A DNA stretch of 64,000 bases from Rheinheimera pleomorphica (GCF_011634895.1 NZ_SIRR01000032.1:45509-109508), one strand, 5' to 3'; counted from the first letter of the stretch, positions 33,110-42,374 are shown. The notes: a model not told the origin generated them from the sequence alone. Program-made: numbers and translations.

Positions 33110-34606
33110 ATGGCTGGTCCTGCTTTAGCACAACAAAGCGGCAGTGGGTTAAACCTGCTGAATTTTGCTGAACAAAAAATAAAAATGCTGCACCTGACCT
33201 GGTTTGCCTTCTTTTTAACCTTTGTCATCTGGTTTGCCCATGCGCCGCTGCTGATCCATATTAAACAGGCGTTGGCGCTGACAGATGCGCAAATTAAAGC
33301 GCTGCTTATTCTAAACGTCGCCATAACAATACCGGCACGCATTGTTGTTGGCATGCTGGTAGACCGCTATGGCCCGCGCATTATGTATTCTTTGCTGCTG
33401 TTTATCTCGGCCTGCCTGTGTATCGGTTTTGCCTTTGCCGATACCTATGCCGCGCTGGCGTTATTCCGCTTTTTACTCGGCTTTGTCGGCGCGGGCTTTG
33501 TGGTGGGTATTCGTCTGGTAGGCGAGTGGTTTCCACACCATCAGGTGGGTACTGCCGAGGGTATTTATGGTGGCTGGGGTAACTTTGGTTCGGCGGCTGC
33601 GGCGATGACGTTACCGCTATTAGCACTGGCCTACGGCGGTGACGATGGCTGGCGCTATGCCATTGGTACTGTAGGGGTGATTAGTGCCGTTTATTCGCTG
33701 GTGTTTTATAAATTTGCCCGCAACACGCCTAAAGGCTCAGTGTATTTTAAACCGAAAAAAACCGGTGCCATGATGGTCACCAGCTGGGGCGCGTTGTGGG
33801 GCCTTATTCTGATGAATATTCCGATGCACCTGGCGCTGGGCATGCTGGCCTGGCGCTTATCGCCGGCCGGCGTCAATCTGTTCAGCGCTGATATGATGTA
33901 TGCGCTCTGGGGCGTGCTGTTGCTGCTGTTTATCGTGCAAACCCAGCAAACCTGGCGTATTAACGCTGAGCATTTACGTGCCGGTGTACCAGAAGCCGAT
34001 AAATACAGCTTTAAACAGGTGGGAATTTTAAATATTGCTTACTTTGCTACCTTTGGCTCTGAGCTGGCGGTAGTGTCAATGTTGCCGCTGTATTTTCTGG
34101 AAACCTTCGAGGGCTTAAGTGCAGTAAAAGCCGGTTTGCTGGCGTCGGGTTTTGCCTTTATGAACCTGGTATCACGGCCGATGGGCGGCTGGTTTTCAGA
34201 TAAATTTGGCCGGCGAAAAAGTATGCTGATATTAATTGGCGGCCTGGCCGCGGGCTACTTTTTGATGGGGCTGATGGACAGCCACTGGTGGATCCCGCTG
34301 GCCGTGTTGGCCACCATGGCCTGCAGTTTCTTTGTGCAGGCTGGTGAAGGTGCTGTATTTGCCATAGTGCCGCTGATTAAACGCAGCATGACCGGGCAAA
34401 TTGCCGGTATGGCCGGTGCGTACGGTAATGTCGGTGCTGTGGTGTATTTAACGGTACTAAGTTATGTTAGTTACAGTATGTTCTTCTATGTTATTGCCGC
34501 CTCTGCGCTGGTGGGCTTGGTAGCGGTAATGTTTTTAGATGATCCCAAAGGCCATATTACCGAAGTGGGTGAAGATGGCACTGTGCACCGCATCAATGTA
34601 GGTTAA
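33110..34606 (+). CDS. NarK2-type nitrate/nitrite antiporter (MFS)
   Basis: The product from ATG 33110 has 498 residues and twelve helices. It begins [13 protein letters not shown], then [72 protein letters not shown], and carries [18 protein letters not shown] and [19 protein letters not shown], the two nitrate signature regions. GTGGAGGATGTT precedes the ATG. Starts further upstream would lie across the FNR/-10 promoter and were rejected. It probably exchanges nitrate for nitrite. A kinase/phosphatase gene follows after 14 bases. Confidence 0.88.
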   Translation: MAGPALAQQSGSGLNLLNFAEQKIKMLHLTWFAFFLTFVIWFAHAPLLIHIKQALALTDAQIKALLILNVAITIPARIVVGMLVDRYGPRIMYSLLLFISACLCIGFAFADTYAALALFRFLLGFVGAGFVVGIRLVGEWFPHHQVGTAEGIYGGWGNFGSAAAAMTLPLLALAYGGDDGWRYAIGTVGVISAVYSLVFYKFARNTPKGSVYFKPKKTGAMMVTSWGALWGLILMNIPMHLALGMLAWRLSPAGVNLFSADMMYALWGVLLLLFIVQTQQTWRINAEHLRAGVPEADKYSFKQVGILNIAYFATFGSELAVVSMLPLYFLETFEGLSAVKAGLLASGFAFMNLVSRPMGGWFSDKFGRRKSMLILIGGLAAGYFLMGLMDSHWWIPLAVLATMACSFFVQAGEGAVFAIVPLIKRSMTGQIAGMAGAYGNVGAVVYLTVLSYVSYSMFFYVIAASALVGLVAVMFLDDPKGHITEVGEDGTVHRINVG

Positions 34607-34620
34607 ACAAGGAGCCCCGG

Positions 34621-36357
34621 GTGAGCGCATCTGAGCTGAAACTCCGCTACAGCAGTCTTTGTGAGGCCGGTATCAAGCCGGCCAACGAAGATGCGGTAGC
34701 GCAGCATATCCCCGCAGATCCTCACCTGTTAACGTACAAAGGTGCCTGTTTTGCACTAGCCGATGGCGTCAGTACCGCCGAGGCCGGTCAGCAGGCCAGC
34801 CAGCGCGCAGTTAGCCGATTTTGCCGCGAATACAGCCAGACACCGGATAGCTGGTCGGTGGCCTACAGCGCTGAGCAGCTGCTGGCAACGATTAATAACG
34901 AGCTGTACGAGCTGAGCCACCAGTTTGCGCTTGATCAAAAAGGCTATCTGACAACCTTTACTGCGCTGGTGCTGAAATCGCAAACCGCACATTTTTTTCA
35001 TATTGGCGACAGCCGGTTGTACCACTGGCGCGATGGCGTACTGGTGCAGCTGAGCCAGGATCACACGACAGTATTATCTGAGCAGCGCCAGTTTCTCGGT
35101 CGCGCGCTTGGCATGGATGCCCGGGTTGAGCTGCAACAGGGCAGTTTAACTGTCAAATGCGGCGATCGTTTTTTACTCTGCTCTGATGGCCTGTCGGACT
35201 TTGTCAGCCCGGATGCACTGCAGCAGGCCGTATCAGCAGCTGATGATCTGGAGCAAAGTGCTTTGCAGCTAAAACAACAGGCGTTAGCGCAGGGCAGTGA
35301 TGACAATATCAGTTTGATCCTGCTGCAGATAACCGCACTGCCAGAGCAAAGCCTGGATGATTTAAACCAGCATCTCACCCGGCTGCCATTTCCGCCGGCG
35401 TTAAGCCCCGGCATGAAACTGGATGGTTATAAGGTGCTGCAGGAGCTGTTTGCCAGCAGCCGCAGCCATCTGTATTTAGTGGAAGACGAGGCCAGTGGCG
35501 CAAAGCTGGTGCTTAAATGCCCGTCACTGAATTACGACGATGATGCGCTCTATATTGACCGCTTTATCCGCGAAGAGTGGATAGGCCTGCGCATTGAATC
35601 CGACTATGTGGTGAAGGTGGTACGGCAAACGCGGCCCCGCAGTTTTTTATACTATTTAATGGAGTATCTGCCCGGCCAGAGCCTGGAGCAATGGTTTGAA
35701 CGCCAGCCCAAGCCACTAAAACCGGCGCTGGCCATTAAGCTGGTAAAACAGATAGCCAAAGGCTTAACCGCGTTTCATCATATGGGCGCCATTCATCAGG
35801 ATTTAAAACCGGGCAATATTATTTACCTACAGGATGGCAGCGTAAAAATTGTCGACTTTGGCTCAGTGTACGTGGCGGGCCTGGCCGAAATATACAGCCC
35901 GCTACAGCATGAAGCGGCACTGGGCACGGCGGCCTATTCCGATCCGCACTATTTATTGGGGCACAACTCCGGCGTGCAGGGCGATATTTACGCCCTGGCC
36001 ACCATTGCCTACGAGCTGTTCAGCGGCGGTCACCTGCCTTACGGCACTGCGGTAGAGGAATGTCGCAGCGCGGCCGATTACGACAAGCTGCGTTATCGTA
36101 GTAGCAGCCAGTTTAACCCGGTAATTCCTACCTGGTTTGACCGCGCGCTGCAAAAAGGCGTCAGCCTGGATTTATCACAGCGCTATCAAAGCATTAATCA
36201 GCTGCTGACCGACTTGCAGCAGCCGAATCCGGCGTTTTTACACGAAGAAGTCAAGCAGGAGCACAAAACTAACCCACTGCTGTTCTGGCAGCTATTGTCA
36301 GGCTTTTGGTTTATCACCTTACTGTTGGTGGTGTGGCTGTTTTTATTAAAACGCTAA
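34621..36357 (+). CDS. PP2C phosphatase / Ser-Thr kinase fusion with C-terminal membrane anchor
   Basis: Residues 1-235 form a PP2C domain (CEAGIKPANEDAV, CFALADGVSTAEAGQQAS, HIGDSRLYHWRDG, LLCSDGLSDFV, GSDDNISLILLQ). Residues about 265-525 form a kinase domain with LVLKCPSLN for the ATP lysine, catalytic loop HQDLKPGNIIY (HQD instead of HRD) and VDFGSVYVAG. One membrane helix ends the protein (LLSGFWFITLLLVVWLFLLKR). The start is GTG 34621 after AAGGAG. It probably acts with the nitrate transporter encoded just upstream. The targets are unknown. Confidence 0.88.
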   Translation: MSASELKLRYSSLCEAGIKPANEDAVAQHIPADPHLLTYKGACFALADGVSTAEAGQQASQRAVSRFCREYSQTPDSWSVAYSAEQLLATINNELYELSHQFALDQKGYLTTFTALVLKSQTAHFFHIGDSRLYHWRDGVLVQLSQDHTTVLSEQRQFLGRALGMDARVELQQGSLTVKCGDRFLLCSDGLSDFVSPDALQQAVSAADDLEQSALQLKQQALAQGSDDNISLILLQITALPEQSLDDLNQHLTRLPFPPALSPGMKLDGYKVLQELFASSRSHLYLVEDEASGAKLVLKCPSLNYDDDALYIDRFIREEWIGLRIESDYVVKVVRQTRPRSFLYYLMEYLPGQSLEQWFERQPKPLKPALAIKLVKQIAKGLTAFHHMGAIHQDLKPGNIIYLQDGSVKIVDFGSVYVAGLAEIYSPLQHEAALGTAAYSDPHYLLGHNSGVQGDIYALATIAYELFSGGHLPYGTAVEECRSAADYDKLRYRSSSQFNPVIPTWFDRALQKGVSLDLSQRYQSINQLLTDLQQPNPAFLHEEVKQEHKTNPLLFWQLLSGFWFITLLLVVWLFLLKR

Positions 36358-36514
36358 ACAGTTTGACGTTTTGCTGTGCAGCGGCCAGTGAAAAATGTCA
36401 GAAAAATTTACACCCTGTTCAATAGCGAAAGTTAAAAGCCATATATTTCACTTGGTTGCAAACTGGTATGTATCATGTATGCAAATTGTTAATTTCATCA
36501 CTGAGGCTTCACTT

Positions 36515-37165
36515 ATGTTAACAATTACTAAATCCAGTTTGTATGCTTCACTGGCATTGTTAAGCAGTAGTTTATATGCCGCTATTATCCCGGTTAGCAG
36601 CACTGACGTACTGCCGGGTACCGCAACCTACATTGCGTCGGCCGCAGGCGATATGGGCGGCTATCCTACGCCTTACACACTAAACAGCACAGTGACACCG
36701 CAAAATACGTTTTTTACAACCGACGATATTCGTGTGGCAACACAATTCGATCTTGATGCGCTGGACCGTACGACGGATAACGGCGATCCGGGCCAGGGCT
36801 GGAGCGATGTCGATTTGGAGTGGTATACGGTGTTTTATTACCTGGATACTGATGCCGTGACCGGCGACTTGTTCTGGAACCCGATTACGCAATGGCTGGC
36901 TTATGCCGAGTGGGATGACGTAGAAGAGTGGCAAGTTAACCCGGCATTTGACATTGTGGATTTTTATACCGCTGATATGCGTGCTTTCCTGCCGGGCGGT
37001 GAATGGGCTGCAGGGCAATGGCAGGCGGTATCCTATGCTGAAGATTTAACTAATCCGACTTCTGCCTTCTTTGCGGTAATAGACCCTGCCCAGGTGCCAG
37101 AGCCGGCAGGCCTTGCTGTATTGGCGTTGGGGTTGGTGCTATTACGGCGTAAACTTGCTGCTTAA
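36515..37165 (+). CDS. Exported protein with PEP-CTERM-like sorting tail
   Basis: From ATG 36515 (GAGG upstream) the product is 216 residues: signal peptide MLTITKSSLYASLALLSSSLYA, a mature acidic, aromatic-rich domain (DNGDPGQGWSDVDLEWYTVFYY, WLAYAEWDDVEEWQVNP), then VPEPAGLAVLALGLVLLRRKLAA. The tail has VPEP, one hydrophobic helix and an arginine pair, the layout recognised by exosortase. No exosortase gene is in the window. A longer frame from 36395 lacks a signal peptide. The mature domain is not recognised. Confidence 0.7.
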   Translation: MLTITKSSLYASLALLSSSLYAAIIPVSSTDVLPGTATYIASAAGDMGGYPTPYTLNSTVTPQNTFFTTDDIRVATQFDLDALDRTTDNGDPGQGWSDVDLEWYTVFYYLDTDAVTGDLFWNPITQWLAYAEWDDVEEWQVNPAFDIVDFYTADMRAFLPGGEWAAGQWQAVSYAEDLTNPTSAFFAVIDPAQVPEPAGLAVLALGLVLLRRKLAA

Positions 37166-37193
37166 ACAGCGAACACTTTGCTGCTTATTACAA

Positions 37194-37215
37194 GAGCCCT
37201 TACCGGGCTCTTTTT
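37194..37215. terminator. Terminator between convergent genes
   Basis: GAGCCC (37194-37199) pairs with GGGCTC (37205-37210), followed by five Ts on the plus strand, three bases before the stop of the leftward mogA gene. Confidence 0.85.
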
Positions 37216-37217
37216 GT

Positions 37218-37757
37218 TTAGCTATTCTTTGGCCGAAATGCTGTAATCACCGCCTCATTGCACTGTAAATAGGGTCCGTCCATTAAATCGATGCAGTAGG
37301 GCACAGCCGGAAACACCGCATCTAAACACTGGCGGATGGCTTTGGGCTTACCCGGCAAGTTAATAATTAAACTGCAGCCACGCAAACCGGCCGTTTGGCG
37401 CGATAAGATGGCTGTAGGCACATACTTTAATGATTCAGTGCGCATTAGCTCGGCAAAACCTGGCATCATTCTGTCGCACACTGCCTCGGTGGCTTCTGGT
37501 GTCACATCGCGTTTGGCCGGGCCGGTACCGCCGGTAGTAACAATTAAACAGCAGCCTTGTTCATCGGCCAGCTCGCGCAGGGTTTGCTCAATTAACGGCT
37601 GCTCATCCGGAATAAGCCGGTATTCAGGCTGCCAGTCACTGGTTAAATAGTCTTTTAGCGTATCGATAATTGCCTTACCGGATAAGTCTTCATACACGCC
37701 GGCACTGGCGCGGTCGCTTACGGTAACGATGCCGATTTTGGCGGTTTGGTTGGTCAT
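37218..37757 (-). CDS. mogA: Molybdopterin adenylyltransferase MogA (MoaB-like)
   Basis: From ATG 37757 the product is 179 residues: IGIVTVSDRASAGVYEDLSGKAIIDTL, then the nucleotide/pterin loop CLIVTTGGTGPAKRDVTPEAT, and SLKYVPTAILSRQTAGLRGCSLIINLPGKPKAIRQCLDAVFPAVPYCIDLM. These are MogA/MoaB signatures, with the longer C-terminus of MogA. It adenylates molybdopterin before molybdenum insertion, which is needed for NarG. A longer start at 37799 lacks a ribosome site. It follows a ubiUV operon on the same strand. Confidence 0.88.
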   Translation of the reverse strand: MTNQTAKIGIVTVSDRASAGVYEDLSGKAIIDTLKDYLTSDWQPEYRLIPDEQPLIEQTLRELADEQGCCLIVTTGGTGPAKRDVTPEATEAVCDRMMPGFAELMRTESLKYVPTAILSRQTAGLRGCSLIINLPGKPKAIRQCLDAVFPAVPYCIDLMDGPYLQCNEAVITAFRPKNS

Positions 37758-37791
37758 TATTGTTCCTGTATTACATTGTTCCGTAACAACA

Positions 37792-37813
37792 GGGCGCAAT
37801 AATGCGCCCCTAC
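37792..37813. repeat. REP-like palindrome
   Basis: GGGCGCA, a four-base loop and TGCGCCCCTACG. This is the leftmost copy noticed of a short repeat family found at several places to the right. Confidence 0.8.
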
Positions 37814-37820
37814 GGTGTTA

Positions 37821-38693
37821 TCACCCTGTCGCCATACCGGCCAAATTTAACCAGTAGCCGTTACTGTCGGTAGCCGGTAGTGGCTGCGGCGCTTTGCCGT
37901 TAATATTGGCTTTAAATTTCGCCAGCCAGTCAAAGGTGCCACTTAGCTGTGGGCTTAACCGTACTATATCTACCAGGCCCTGCATAGTGTTTAGCTGGTT
38001 AACCAGGTTATAGCGCTGGCCAGACTGGGTTTGAATGCCGTTTAACACAAATACCTGAGTGCCGTCCTGGCTTTTTACTTCGCGCCCCTGTGGGTAGTTA
38101 ATACAGCACAGCTCACACTGATCTTTACTGCGGTTTTCCGAGCGGGCAGTGAAGCAGCGGCCGCTCCAGGCCAAAGGCAAATGACCAAAGCCAAATACTT
38201 CAGTGCTGAAGCAGTCGCGGATATCGCCAATCAGGCTTTGCTGTAATACCTCGCTAAGCCAGTGGCCGGATAATTCGACCGGCATAACCCAGCGCGTCAA
38301 CCCCATACCGACCAGCTGGCGCAGCGTATGCTGGTTGTAGCAATTAATCGCCGCCCCGGCGACAAAAGGCAAGCTTTGCTGCTGCAGCATACTGATGGCG
38401 CCAACATCATTGGCTTCCACTAAAAACTCACCGTTATCGACGTATTTACGCAGTTCGCGCAGCTCGCCGGGGGCTTCGTATAAGGTCATCGACGATAAAC
38501 ACACCTGCTTGCCGGCTTCGCGCAGCATTTGTGCCAGGGCCATATAGTCATCAAACTTCAGCTCGCGCCTTTTGCTGCACACGGTTTCGCCTAAATAGAC
38601 GATATCAATGTCGCTGTCGGCGACCTGACGGTAAAATTCAAGCATCTGTGCTTTGGGCCAGAAGTACAGCACCGGGCCTAGTGAAAATTGCAT
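37821..38693 (-). CDS. ubiV: Oxygen-independent ubiquinone hydroxylation protein UbiV
   Basis: The 290-residue product is of the U32 peptidase-like family, YhbV branch. It begins MQFSLGPVLYFWPKAQMLEFYRQVADSDIDIVYLGETVCSKRRELK. The four cysteines for its 4Fe-4S cluster are visible: ETVCSKRR, then the cluster SGRCFTARSENRSKDQCELCC. With UbiU it hydroxylates ubiquinone precursors without oxygen, using prephenate as oxygen donor. ATG 38693 was chosen because homologues begin there; the frame to 38786 overlaps ubiU. It sits four bases after ubiU. Confidence 0.9.
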   Translation of the reverse strand: MQFSLGPVLYFWPKAQMLEFYRQVADSDIDIVYLGETVCSKRRELKFDDYMALAQMLREAGKQVCLSSMTLYEAPGELRELRKYVDNGEFLVEANDVGAISMLQQQSLPFVAGAAINCYNQHTLRQLVGMGLTRWVMPVELSGHWLSEVLQQSLIGDIRDCFSTEVFGFGHLPLAWSGRCFTARSENRSKDQCELCCINYPQGREVKSQDGTQVFVLNGIQTQSGQRYNLVNQLNTMQGLVDIVRLSPQLSGTFDWLAKFKANINGKAPQPLPATDSNGYWLNLAGMATG

Positions 38694-38697
38694 GTGA

Positions 38698-39690
38698 TTA
38701 CTTCCATTTGCGATGATAGGCACCAAGCGTGGTTTGGCTGCCTTCAGATAAGCCGGCCAGTACCTGCTGCCACTGTGGTTGCACATTAAAACGCTCTGGC
38801 GTTGACATTACGGCATCAATAGCGGCGCGCCAGACTTTAGTAATTTGCGCCACATAAGCCGGGCTGCGCTGGCGGCCTTCTATTTTCAGTGACTTAATGC
38901 CTTCGGCATACAGCTCGGGTAGCAAATCCAGCGTATTTAAACTGGTAGGCTCTTCCAGCGCATGGTAGGTGTCGTTGCCTACGCTAAAGCGGCCCTTACA
39001 CAGGGTGGGATAGCCGGCGGTTTCGTTAGGTGCAAAGCGGTCAATTAAAATGCCGTTTAAGCGTGACTCCAGCGTGCCCTTATTATCCTGCCACTGTACA
39101 AAAGCCGCCGGCGAGCAGGCACCGGCGGTGTTGGGGGATTGCCCGGTCATATACGAGCTTAAATAGCAGCGGCCCTCGGCCATAATGCACAAGCTGCCAA
39201 AGGCGAACACTTCTAAATCGATTTCGCAGCTTCTGGCCAATGCCCGTACCTGTTGCATCGACAATACCCGCGGCAGTACCACCCGGCTGATGCCAAACTG
39301 GCGGTAAAAATCTATTGCCGGGGCATTGGTGGCCGAGGCCTGCACCGATAAATGCCGCTCTATTTTCGGGTAACGCGCTGCGGCATAAGCCAGTACGGCA
39401 ATGTCCGCCAGAATAAGCACATCGGCACCGGCATCGGCGGCCATATCCACTGCCTGCTGCCAGCGTTGGTAGTTATTCGGGTGCGCAAAAGTATTAATCG
39501 CCACATGCAGCTTTTTGCCGTGCTGGTGCACAAAGCGGGCGGCGTCTTTCAGTTTAGCCTGATCAAAATTCAGCCCGGCAAAATGGCGGGCGTTAGTATC
39601 ATCTTTTAAACCGATATAAACGGCATCGGCGCCATGCTCGATGGCAGCCTTTAGGGCCGGCATACTGCCAGCGGGACAAAGCAGCTCCAT
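38698..39690 (-). CDS. ubiU: Oxygen-independent ubiquinone hydroxylation protein UbiU
   Basis: The 330-residue protein starts MELLCPAGSMPALKAAIEHGADAVYIGLKDDTNARHFAGLNF, the U32 family opening, and carries the UbiU cysteine set (GSLCIMAEGRCYLSSYMTG, TAGACSPA, YPTLCKGRF). It forms a complex with UbiV for anaerobic ubiquinone hydroxylation. It is the first gene of the leftward ubiU-ubiV pair and is divergent from ubiT across 110 bases. All three are needed for nitrate respiration that depends on ubiquinone. Confidence 0.9.
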   Translation of the reverse strand: MELLCPAGSMPALKAAIEHGADAVYIGLKDDTNARHFAGLNFDQAKLKDAARFVHQHGKKLHVAINTFAHPNNYQRWQQAVDMAADAGADVLILADIAVLAYAAARYPKIERHLSVQASATNAPAIDFYRQFGISRVVLPRVLSMQQVRALARSCEIDLEVFAFGSLCIMAEGRCYLSSYMTGQSPNTAGACSPAAFVQWQDNKGTLESRLNGILIDRFAPNETAGYPTLCKGRFSVGNDTYHALEEPTSLNTLDLLPELYAEGIKSLKIEGRQRSPAYVAQITKVWRAAIDAVMSTPERFNVQPQWQQVLAGLSEGSQTTLGAYHRKWK

Positions 39691-39800
39691 AGGGGTGGCT
39701 CCGCGTTAATTGGGCTTTCTTACTACCACCGACAGGGCATAGCCCCGAGCAGCGTACTGTGGTTTTATTATAGGGTGATAACTCAGTACAAGGCTTGTAT

Positions 39801-40313
39801 ATGTTTGATATTAAAAGCGTTAACTCTAAATTGGTAGCAGCACTACCTACAATGCTGCGCACTGTTACCCGCTGTGCACCCAAAGCCGCCCAGGCCGGCG
39901 TGTTACAGTTGGCGTTGAACCAGTTTTTCCGCCCGGAGCTACAAGCCGGTGAGCTGGACTTTTTACGCGGCAAAACCCTGGTGGTGCAGGTAGCGGATAT
40001 AGCACTGCAGTTTGCTATCAGCCTGAGCGGCAACAGGCTGAAGGTGCAGCTAGATAGCGCACAGCAGGATTTACTGCTAAAGGCAGAGCTTGCTGACTTT
40101 GTGGCGATGATCAGCAATACGGCCGATCCGGATACGTTGTTTTTTCGCCGTCGTCTGCAAATGCTGGGGGATACCGAGCTTGGCTTGTACTGCAAAAATC
40201 TGCTCGACAGCATAGGACCAGAGCGTCTGCCTAAGCTGTGTCAGCTCGGGCTAAACTGGCTGGCGCAGCAGCAACAGTTGGCTGGCAACAACGCTGCTGT
40301 GGTGGCCAATTAA
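39801..40313 (+). CDS. ubiT: Anaerobic ubiquinone accessory factor UbiT (SCP2 domain)
   Basis: From ATG 39801 the product is 170 residues and fits the SCP2 sterol-carrier fold: LALNQFFRPELQAGELDFLRGKTLVVQVADIALQFAISLSGNRLKVQ, then DLLLKAELADFVAMISNTADPDTLFFRRRLQMLGDTELGLYCKNLLDSI. The FFRRRL/GDTELGL block is typical of YhbT/UbiT. It binds isoprenoid lipids and supports UbiU/UbiV. Divergent placement from ubiU matches the arrangement in many Proteobacteria. Confidence 0.88.
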   Translation: MFDIKSVNSKLVAALPTMLRTVTRCAPKAAQAGVLQLALNQFFRPELQAGELDFLRGKTLVVQVADIALQFAISLSGNRLKVQLDSAQQDLLLKAELADFVAMISNTADPDTLFFRRRLQMLGDTELGLYCKNLLDSIGPERLPKLCQLGLNWLAQQQQLAGNNAAVVAN

Positions 40314-40320
40314 ATTTGGC

Positions 40321-40361
40321 CTGCGGTAGATCAAAGTATGCGCCTTGGCGGTCGTTATAAT
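40321..40361 (+). promoter_or_regulatory. Probable FNR half-site promoter of hemN
   Basis: A half-site GATCAA (ATCAA at 40330-40334) is followed 21 bp later by a consensus TATAAT -10 (40356-40361). The left FNR arm is poor. The spacing matches the other FNR promoters here. Confidence 0.55.
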
Positions 40362-40398
40362 GGCAAGCCGCCGGCCTAAACCCGTCAACGAGGTGAGA

Positions 40399-41760
40399 AT
40401 GCAAACCATACAGTGGGATCAAAAGTTAATCAGTAAGTACAATATTAACGGCCCGCGTTACACCTCGTACCCGACGGCGCTGGCGCTAAATACCAGCTTT
40501 GACCGCGCACAAATTCAAACGGCGATAGCGCAAAGCCCAAACGAGCTTAGCCTGTATTTACATATCCCGTTTTGCCATAAGCTGTGTTACTACTGCGGTT
40601 GCAATAAGGTGATTACCCGCCATCAGCATAAGGCGGATACCTATCTGGATGCGTTAGCGCAGGAAATGGCGCTGTACCAGCCACTGCTGCAGGGTAAAAG
40701 CATCAACCAGCTGCATTTAGGCGGCGGCACCCCGACCTTTTTAACCGAAGTACAGCTAAGCCGCTTAATGGCGTTGTTGCAGCAATACTTTACTATTGAA
40801 GCTGATGCCGAAATTAGTATTGAAATAGACCCGCGCAGCTGCAGTGACGACAAGCTGCGACATTTGCGCACTCTGGGTTTTAACCGGGTGAGTTATGGCG
40901 TGCAGGATTTAGACGAAAAAGTGCAAATTGCCATTAACCGGGTGCAGGATACCGACCTTATCCGTCATCAGGTGCAGTTAAGCCGTGAGCTGGGCTTTAG
41001 CTCGATAAATCTGGATTTAATCTACGGCTTACCCTTTCAACAACCGGCCAGTTTTGCCGAAACCGTCGACGAAATTATCCGCTTAAATCCCGATCGCATC
41101 TCGTTATTTAGCTATGCCCATATTCCGGAGCGCTTTGCCGCCCAGCGCAAAATAGACAACAGTAGCTTGCCGGATGCGCCGTTAAAGCTGGAACTGATGC
41201 AACTGGCGATTAACCGTTTTGTCGGTGCCGGTTATCAGTTTATTGGTATGGATCATTTCGCCCGGCCTGACGATGCCCTGGCCAAAGCCCAACAAGCCGG
41301 TAAGCTGCAGCGTAATTTTCAGGGTTATACCACCGCCGGCCAGGATGCATTAATTGGCCTTGGCGTATCCAGTATTAGCCAGGTCAGTGGCGTATTGTGG
41401 CAAAACAGCAAAGAGCTGCCAGCCTATTATGCTCCGATAAACAGCGGCCAGCTGCCGGTAGAGCGCGGCTTTAGTTTAAATAGCGACGACAAACTGCGCG
41501 CTGCGCTGATAAGCCAGTTAATTTGCCACTTCGAGCTGGATGTCGAAGCCTTTAGTGATAAATGGCGCCTTAACGGCTTCTGGCAATACTTCGCCGAAGC
41601 GCTGGAGCGCTTGCAGCCGTTTATGGAGGATGGCCTGGTTGAGGTATACGCTGAGCGCATTAAAGTGACCAACGCCGGCAGGCTGTGGGTGCGCAGCATC
41701 TGCGCTTGCTTTGATGCCTATTTAAGCCAGGGGCAGCAGCGTTATTCAAAAGTGGTTTAA
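40399..41760 (+). CDS. hemN: Oxygen-independent coproporphyrinogen III oxidase HemN
   Basis: The 453-residue radical SAM protein begins at ATG 40399 after GAGGTGAGA. It carries LISKYNINGPRYTSYPTALAL, the cluster motif HIPFCHKLCYYCGCNKVITRH (C-x3-C-x2-C-x-C of true HemN), LHLGGGTPTFL, SYGVQDLDEKVQIAINRVQ and YQFIGMDHFARPDDALA. True HemN, unlike HemW, has this full set. It converts coproporphyrinogen III to protoporphyrinogen IX anaerobically, supplying haem for Nar and Nor. A terminator follows. Confidence 0.93.
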   Translation: MQTIQWDQKLISKYNINGPRYTSYPTALALNTSFDRAQIQTAIAQSPNELSLYLHIPFCHKLCYYCGCNKVITRHQHKADTYLDALAQEMALYQPLLQGKSINQLHLGGGTPTFLTEVQLSRLMALLQQYFTIEADAEISIEIDPRSCSDDKLRHLRTLGFNRVSYGVQDLDEKVQIAINRVQDTDLIRHQVQLSRELGFSSINLDLIYGLPFQQPASFAETVDEIIRLNPDRISLFSYAHIPERFAAQRKIDNSSLPDAPLKLELMQLAINRFVGAGYQFIGMDHFARPDDALAKAQQAGKLQRNFQGYTTAGQDALIGLGVSSISQVSGVLWQNSKELPAYYAPINSGQLPVERGFSLNSDDKLRAALISQLICHFELDVEAFSDKWRLNGFWQYFAEALERLQPFMEDGLVEVYAERIKVTNAGRLWVRSICACFDAYLSQGQQRYSKVV

Positions 41761-41767
41761 TCTGGTG

Positions 41768-41807
41768 GGGGCGCAGCTATTTACACCGAGTAGGCGCCCC
41801 GATTTTT
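41768..41807 (+). terminator. Terminator of hemN
   Basis: GGGGCGC (41768-41774) pairs with GCGCCCC (41794-41800), followed by GATTTTT. Confidence 0.75.
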
Positions 41808-41854
41808 AGCAAAATGGCAGAACATTAATTGTCACAAGGGCGCAAATTGTCAAA

Positions 41855-41877
41855 GGGCGCAATGATGCGCCCCTACG
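41855..41877. repeat. REP-like palindrome
   Basis: GGGCGCA-ATGA-TGCGCCCCTACG. A half copy GGGCGCAAATT lies just to the left (41838-41848). It sits between hemN and the next leftward gene. Confidence 0.8.
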
Positions 41878-41891
41878 TTTTCCGGCTGTCG

Positions 41892-42296
41892 TTAATACAA
41901 CGCCACTAAGTCGCCGGCTTTGTTAAAGGTCAGAAAATCGGCAATCATGCCGCCCTGAATCTTCTCCATCATCATCTTCAGCGGCTGTGTCGCTTCATCG
42001 CTGTTGGGTGGAAAACCACCGCGGCCGCCCAAAGCTGAGACAAAAGCAATATCCCAGTCAACGCCAGTGGTGGTGGACTCTTGCACTAAGCTGGCAAAAT
42101 CGCTGACGTCATCTGGCAGTTTATCGACACACAGTACCGGTGCTAAAGCGCCGCCCTGGCCTTGCTCGAAGTTGTGTTTTTGCGTGTCGGTATAGCCGTT
42201 TGGCAGCTCGGCTTTGGCAAACACAAACAGCAAGCGCTGTGGCTCGTCCTGCATGGCCGCGGCTTTAATTAAGTCGGAGTAGGATTCTATATTCAT
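41892..42296 (-). CDS. Conserved hypothetical protein, 134 residues
   Basis: The product (MNIESYSDLIKAAAMQDEPQRLLFVFAKAELP...) belongs to a family of short soluble proteins that are often named as ribonucleotide reductase subunit in databases without clear support. Conserved-looking stretches are RLLFVFAKAELP, GGALAPVLCVDKLPDDVSDFASLVQES, DWDIAFVSALGGRGG and MMMEKIQGGMIADFLTF. I see no RNR active-site motifs. It lies between hemN and the chemoreceptor gene, transcribed leftward, with a REP after its stop. Confidence 0.6.
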   Translation of the reverse strand: MNIESYSDLIKAAAMQDEPQRLLFVFAKAELPNGYTDTQKHNFEQGQGGALAPVLCVDKLPDDVSDFASLVQESTTTGVDWDIAFVSALGGRGGFPPNSDEATQPLKMMMEKIQGGMIADFLTFNKAGDLVALY

Positions 42297-42374
42297 GATT
42301 CACGCCTGCTAACAGTTTTCGCCAGTGTAACAAAGCCGGTGTAGTGAAAATACCGGCTCTGGTGGGGTAGAGGC

